Below, one piece after another: positions 59,201 to 64,000 of a stretch of 64,000 nucleotides of DNA. Each line of letters begins with the position of its first letter. Within the stretch, counting starts at the first letter, position 1. The notes under the pieces were generated by a model. The model had not been told where the DNA came from. It ran no database searches and saw only the letters and a program-made list of their open reading frames with translations. Both the position numbers and the translations under genes were made by a program. Origin of the DNA: Dermatemys mawii (Eukaryota > Chordata > Testudines > Dermatemydidae); assembly GCA_007922305.1 (NCBI GenBank), contig ML677343.1:34943806-35007805 (forward strand). Reading direction: 5' to 3'.

Positions 59201-59834
59201 GAGAAGAACAAGGCTGACATCTTGGAGCAATTGTATTTACAATTAACATGGCTGAAAACGATTGCCTCTATTGATCCCCCCTTCCTGCAATTACAGCCCC
59301 ATTGTTTACATTCCAGCACTTCGGTTATAAAAAGGAAATTCAATAATTATTGCATTATTTAAAGTTAAAGTGCCACAGAGTTTGCTGGCTACGCTTGCTG
59401 GTTGATTTAACGTTCAGTAAAATCCATGTCGAGCTCTCCATCTTTAGGCTGAACAATATTGGCTTTTAATGAGACTTAAAGGGGTAGGGGAGCAAAACCC
59501 AGTCTGCCGGGTGTTTGGGTTGTTTATGGGGAAGCTCAAAAGCACTTCAGAGTAGCCAAAGGTATTGTCCTTCTCTCTTCACCACAAGGAACAGCCTCAG
59601 GGCCACCAGAGAGCGTATCTAGGCCAGCCACCTTTCATCTTACTCTATACCCCAATGGGGCCATCTCCTCTCCCTTGCTTCCCTCTATTGGCATATGTGG
59701 GCACACAGGGGAGACTGAAGGTTCAAGAGGGTTATTGATAGGCCAGTAGCAAGGTAGAATGAAAAGCTTTTCTCCAGAGTATTGAAAAGACTGTGATAGA
59801 TCTTAGCCTTTCTGGGTAAGATGGCTTACTTTCT
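56259..59834. other. Intron 3 sequence, mostly unique; possible regulatory stretch at its end
   Basis: No exon or named repeat. The region from 58740 is discussed separately. Confidence 0.4.
58740..59480. promoter_or_regulatory. Candidate conserved non-coding element cluster
   Basis: Non-repetitive AT-rich sequence with dense homeodomain- and HMG-type words: GAATAATTAATTCAT (near-palindrome, about 58750), CTATTGATTGGG, TTGACAGATTGATCAG, TACAATTAACATGG, CCCATTGTTTACATTCC, AATAATTATTGCATTATTT and GGCTTTTAATGAG. The texture resembles deeply conserved enhancers near developmental genes. Conservation is not tested. Confidence 0.35.
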
Positions 59835-61130
59835 CCAGCAGGCTGATCCAGAACTCGATTAATAAATAACTAAAGGAGGATAGTATCAGAGGGGTAGCCG
59901 TGTTAGTCTGGATTTGCAAAAGCGACAAAGAGTCCTGTGGCACATTATAGACTAACAGATGTCTGTAGTCTGTCTATGTCTGTTAGTCTATAAGGTGCCA
60001 CAGGACTCTTTGTTGCTTTTAAAGGAGGATAAAGTAATTAATGCAAATAAACATGGTTTAATGGAAAATGATCCTGTCAGACTAACTTGATATCTTTTTG
60101 AGATTACAAATTTGGTTGATAAAAGTAATAGCATTGACATAATATGCTTAGACTTCTTAAGGTATTTGACTTGGAGTCCCTCAGGGATCTGTTCTTGGTC
60201 CTATGCTATTTAACATTTTTATCAGTGACCTGAAAGAAAACATAAAATCGTCACTGATGAAGTTTGCAGATGGCACACAAATTGGTATGTAAAGTTACCA
60301 CAAAGTGGTAAATAATGAAGAGGCGAGATCACTGATACAGAGCGATTTCGATTGCTTGGTAAACCAGGCACAAAGAAACAGTATGTGGATAAATAGAAAT
60401 ACATATATCTAGAAACAAAGACTGTCGGTCAGACTAACAAAATGGGGGACTCTACCCTGGGAAACAGTGACTGAAAAAGAGTTGGGGGTCATGGTGGGTA
60501 ATCAGGTGAACATGAGCTCCCAGCGTGATTCTGTGGTTAAAAAAGCTAATGGGATCCGAGGTGCAGAAACAGGAATCTCGCGTAGGAGAGGTACTGGTAT
60601 GACCTCTGCTGGAATCCTGTGTCTGTTTCTGGTACCCACAATTCAAGAAGGCTGTTGATAAATAGGAGAGGGCTCTGAGAAGAGCCATAAGAATGATCAG
60701 AGGATTAGAAAACTTGCCTACAGCGATAAACAAACAGAGCTCTGAGTCTATCTTAAGAAAGAGAAGGCTAAGGGGTGACTTGATTAGAGTCTAAAAGTAT
60801 CTACCTGGGAAACAAATATTTAATGGGTGGTTCAGTTTAGCAGAGCAACGTATAACATTATCCAAGGGCTGGAAGTTGAAGCTAGACAAATTCAGACTGG
60901 AAACAAGGCATAAATTTCTAACAGTGAGAGTAATTAACCATTGGAAGAATTTACCGAGTATCATAGGGGATTCTCGATCGCTGGAAATCTTAAAATCATG
61001 ATCAGATGTTGTTCTAAAACATTTGCTGTCGGCATCATTCTGGAGGAGTTCTCTGGCCTGGGTTTTACAGAACATCAGACTAGATGATCTTAATTGTCCT
61101 TTCTGGCCTTGGAATCTATGCAACATTACC
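59835..61130 (+). pseudogene. CR1 LINE with reverse transcriptase remnant, interrupted by a PLE insert
   Basis: About 60173-60289 reads [20 protein letters not shown] and, further on, [11 protein letters not shown], the reverse transcriptase core with the catalytic FADD changed to FADG. Frames break before and after. The 3' part continues to GATGATCTTAATTGTCC and CTTGGAATCTATG at about 61120. The element is split by the fold-back insert at 59883-60019. Confidence 0.85.
59883..60019. mobile_element. Fold-back Penelope-like (family A) insertion with 12-bp target duplication
   Basis: TAAAGGAGGATA flanks it at 59871-59882 and 60020-60031. The 137-bp insert reads GTATCAGAGGGGTAGCCGTG to ACTAACAGATGTCTG, then turns around through CTGTTAGTCTATAAGGTGCC to TTTGTTGCTTTT. 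It sits inside an older CR1 copy, which gives the insertion order. Confidence 0.9.
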
Positions 61131-62330
61131 TTCAAGGAGACAGGTAATATGATGGCAGATTCTAAGACCCTGCCCAGAGGCACGGTGCTCTTCTCAGCAA
61201 TGCTGTTTCAGGTGTTCGACACGTGCACTATAATTCCTGCCACGTTCAGTTATTACCAAGCAGGATTTAAGAATGAGGGGATCCCCTTTAGGGGGAAAAG
61301 AAAGCGAGGCCCTGCAGAGAGAACCTTGGCAACAGCATGTAGCCTCCTTGTGATATTTGATGTTTTTCTTAAGGTCCCAGCCACGGGAGCTGTGATCACA
61401 TCAAAATCTCAGCTTTTTAGGGCTGGGGGGGCGGGTGGAAGCAGGGAATATGTTTCCAGCCCTTTGCGTTGTGTAGAAAAATGTAGACAACATGAATCGG
61501 AAAGGGTCTAAAGGCAAGTAAAGACCTACATTTGTTTTTAAAAACCTATGGTTTGTTCGGTGACAGGGATTGGCAGTATTGGGAAATCTTGAGTTTGGGG
61601 GAAAATTTTAAGGTGAAGACTGATGTCTTACAAAAATAACCAATGGACCCAAACTGCAGACAGGTGTGGGACAGAAGGTCTGGACTTTATACAGTGCAAA
61701 CTGTTCAGAGCAAGGCGGAAATTCCTGCTTGGAGGCATGAATAAAGCAAGGAACTGGAGGGCTTTCAAGGGGAGGGTGTGGAGATCACTTTTTCGTGAGC
61801 AGTGCACAACTGAAAGACATGGGAGGAATTTAGAGACAGTGAAAGTTCTTCTTTTGAACCTGCTGCAGTGAAAATAAATGATTTCTTGTTCCTGCAAACA
61901 TCTGGACAGGCATACTCAGCAAGGGGCTGGTGGTGAGCAGGCCATCCCCTTTCAGCAGTCAGGCAGCATGTGTTCTCACTGTAGTTAGTTTCCCTGGCTT
62001 CTCAGATGGCTCCCGGAAATTCCAGCAGAGGCTGCAGGTGTGAAAGGAGAGTAAGATGAATTGAGCCAGCTCTGATTTTTATGGAGTACTTGGAACAGAC
62101 CAGCATCAGACAGCTGCTTCCACATGACTTTCATTAAGGATCCAAATTCTTGTGTACAAGGATTGTATGATTTATCTAGTGCAGCTTATGGCTCTGAGCT
62201 GCAGGGAGAGAGGAAAATTTTGAGGCATCTAAGATCTTCTGCGGGCCCTGATCCCTTCACCTAGTCATAATATTCTGCATACATGGGTCCTAGCCTCAGA
62301 CGCTTGGGATAAATGTTTTGGCATCTTATC
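61131..62330. other. Intron 3 sequence without recognised features
   Basis: The 162-codon frame at 61023-61511 overlaps the CR1 end and has no recognised similarity. G-run at 61426-61432. Confidence 0.4.
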
Positions 62331-62826
62331 TAGATTTGTAGATTATAAGGCCAGAAGGAACCAATGTAATCAGCTAGGGCTGACCTCCTGTATAACACAG
62401 ACCAGAGAACTCCCCTGAATTAATTCCTCTTTGAACTCAAGCAGATCCTTTAGAAAAATATTTGGTCTTGATTTTAAAATTGCCAGTGATGGAGAATCTG
62501 CCATGATCCTCAGTAAATTGTTCCACTGCTTAAGTATTCTTACTGTTAAAGACGTGCCGTTTATTTCTAGTTTGAATTTATCTAGCTTTGTCTTGCAGCC
62601 ATTCGGTTATGTTCTACCTCTTTCTGTGAGACTGAAGAGCTCTTATTAATTTTTGTTCTCAGTGTAGAGTATAGATAAACTGTGATCAAGTCACCCCTTA
62701 ACTTTCCTCTTTTTAAACTGAAACAGTTGCACTCCTTGAGTCAGTCATCAGAAGTCAGGGTTTTCCAATCCTTAATCATTCCTGTGGCTATTGCCTGAAC
62801 CCTCTCCAATTGAGGGTCATCCTCTA
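62331..62826 (-). mobile_element. CR1 LINE 3' region
   Basis: Reverse CR1: GATTATAAGGCCAGAAGGAACC, GACCTCCTGTATAACACAG, AATTGTTCCACTGCTTAAG, AACTGTGATCAAGTCACCCC and CCTGAACCCTCTCCAATTG. Well preserved. Confidence 0.9.
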
Positions 62827-62947
62827 GCTTCGCTGGAGTTCCTCATCGCATACAGAGTTATGGCCTGATGGTAAAAATGGAATCCTTATGGGCGTGTGAA
62901 GTGCTTTCCACATAACCCCAGTGTCAAGAATTTGTATCTGTGGTGTC

Positions 62948-63749
62948 CAGTGGGCCCCAAACTGTGGGGCAGGCTCTTCTAGGGCAGTGGTCTCAAACTG
63001 GGGTGCGTGAGACCATTCCCAAGGGTGCGTGGCCCGGCAGCTCCTCTGCAAGAGCCAGGGCAACCGCGGCCAGAGGAGCCGCACACCATGGCAACAGCCC
63101 TGAGAGCTGTGCGCCGCGGCTGAGACCTGACCCCGGGAGCCGCGTGCTGCAGCCCTGGGAGCCGGGAGCTGTGCGCCGCAGCTAAGACCTGGGAGGCGGG
63201 AGCCGCGCCCCATGGCTGAGACCCAGCTCTGGGAGCCAGGCGCCACGTGCCACGGCTGACACTCGGGCCCGGGAGCCAGGTGCCACAGCTGAGGCCTGGC
63301 CCCAGGAGCCGAGCGCCGCGGCAGAGATGGACCCTAGGAGCCGGGCACCGCAGCGGGGACCTGCCCCCGGGGGGCAGTTAGGGGACAAGGGGGGAGTTAG
63401 AGGGGGACAGTTTGCGGGGGAAGTGGGAGGGAGTGGATGGATGGGGGCAGGGCTTCCCCCGTGGGGGTGCTTGCTCAAAATAAATTTCTACTAGGGGGTG
63501 CATGGTCAAAAAAGTTTGAAGACCCCTGCCCTAGGGGGCCACGTGGCAGGGCCAGTGTGAGTTCCAACAGGGGCTGGGGAGGGAACGCCACACTTCTATT
63601 CCTGCCCCCAGCCCAGCTCCTCCCCCAGCTCCACCTTCAGCCCAAGCTCCACTGCTGAAGAAGCCTTGACTGTGCAGTAATGAAGGGGGGTGTGGACAGA
63701 TTCTCTTACTGGTAAGGAGGTCGTGACTGGAAAATTTTGTGCACCACTG
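62948..63749. mobile_element. Older hAT-like element containing a younger hAT insertion
   Basis: Ends CAGTGGGCCCCAAAC and, reversed, CAGTGGTGCACAAAA look like hAT termini. The sequence is interrupted after GGGGCAGGCTCTTCTAGGG and resumes GGGGGCCACGTGGCAGG. No matching 8-bp flanks were found, so the outer limits are tentative. Confidence 0.45.
62985..63528. mobile_element. Non-autonomous hAT element, GC-rich, nested
   Basis: Ends CAGTGGTCTCAAACTG and, reversed, CAGGGGTCTTCAAACT. Flanks TTCTAGGG (62977-62984) and CCCTAGGG (63529-63536) agree at 6 of 8. The interior (63030-63360) is made of degenerate CpG-rich units around GGGAGCC and CCGCGGC. Length is 544 bp. Confidence 0.75.
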
Positions 63750-64000
63750 CAATGGGCAGACTGAATTCAGGGGGCCACATTCTACCCTTACTGTCCCTCT
63801 GTGGCCCTGTATTACTACATTCAAATCCGGGGAGAGACTGTCCCTTTGTCATTCGAGTAACAGTGCTGTCCTATTTCCAAGGTTTGTTCCTGAACCTCTG
63901 CTGGTCAGCAATTGGAGGCAATGCGGCTGGCATGTGCTGTCCACCAAGACCTCGCTCCCACAGGCTAATGGCAACAGCTGCCAGTGTGCCAGTACGTGTA
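63750..64000. other. Intron 3 sequence to the window end
   Basis: Nothing identifiable. Confidence 0.4.

Larger units (their letters stand above)
26697..64000 (+). other. ZFHX3: ZFHX3 intron 3, 5' part
   Basis: Starts with donor GTGAGG. No sequence resembling exon 4 is seen to the window end, so the intron is over 37 kb. A long intron 3 fits the large mammalian gene. Confidence 0.8.

Noticed and set aside
63050..63360. Possible CpG-island promoter near the window end
   Set aside because: The GC-rich block is the interior of a nested hAT element, so composition alone is not evidence for a promoter.
1..64000. CRISPR arrays, operons, bacterial features, tRNA or rRNA genes
   Set aside because: None seen. 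The sequence is vertebrate intron and exon, and the tRNA-like pieces are SINE fragments.

Overview
This window is vertebrate genomic DNA, most likely from a turtle or another non-avian, non-squamate reptile. It carries the 5' coding part of one gene, ZFHX3 (ATBF1), on the + strand. Exon 2 (with the start codon) and exon 3 are present. Exon 1, the promoter and exon 4 onward lie outside. The organism call rests on the repeats: many CR1 LINE fragments, MIR-like SINEs, several hAT and Tigger-like DNA transposons, and many copies of two Penelope-like element (PLE) families that I know as common in turtle genomes. The species cannot be named from this.

Layout: 1-19371 is the 3' part of intron 1. 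It opens with an hAT transposon whose transposase N-terminus is open to the window edge, and later holds an 887-bp GC-rich hAT copy with a perfect 8-bp target duplication. Exon 2 is 19372-22127 (start codon 19418), intron 2 is 22128-26199, exon 3 is 26200-26696, and 26697-64000 is the start of a long intron 3. The two coding exons join in frame (split Val codon) and encode residues 1-1069 of a protein that is about 3,700 residues long in mammals. This part holds nine zinc-finger units, an acidic run and an alanine run. The homeodomains are encoded downstream of the window.

The rest of the window is intronic. Its main content is mobile-element history. PLE family A and family B copies both end in a segment that reads as a hammerhead-ribozyme-like core (CTGANGA, helix II, GAAA). 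Four family A insertions are fold-back (inverted) structures. Three have perfect 12-14 bp target-site duplications, and the fourth is a roughly 375-bp-arm inverted repeat with near-identical arms that would form long double-stranded RNA in the ZFHX3 pre-mRNA. Several AT-rich stretches with repeated TAATTA motifs look like candidate conserved regulatory elements but cannot be confirmed without alignment.

No RNA gene, CRISPR array, operon or second cellular protein-coding gene was found.
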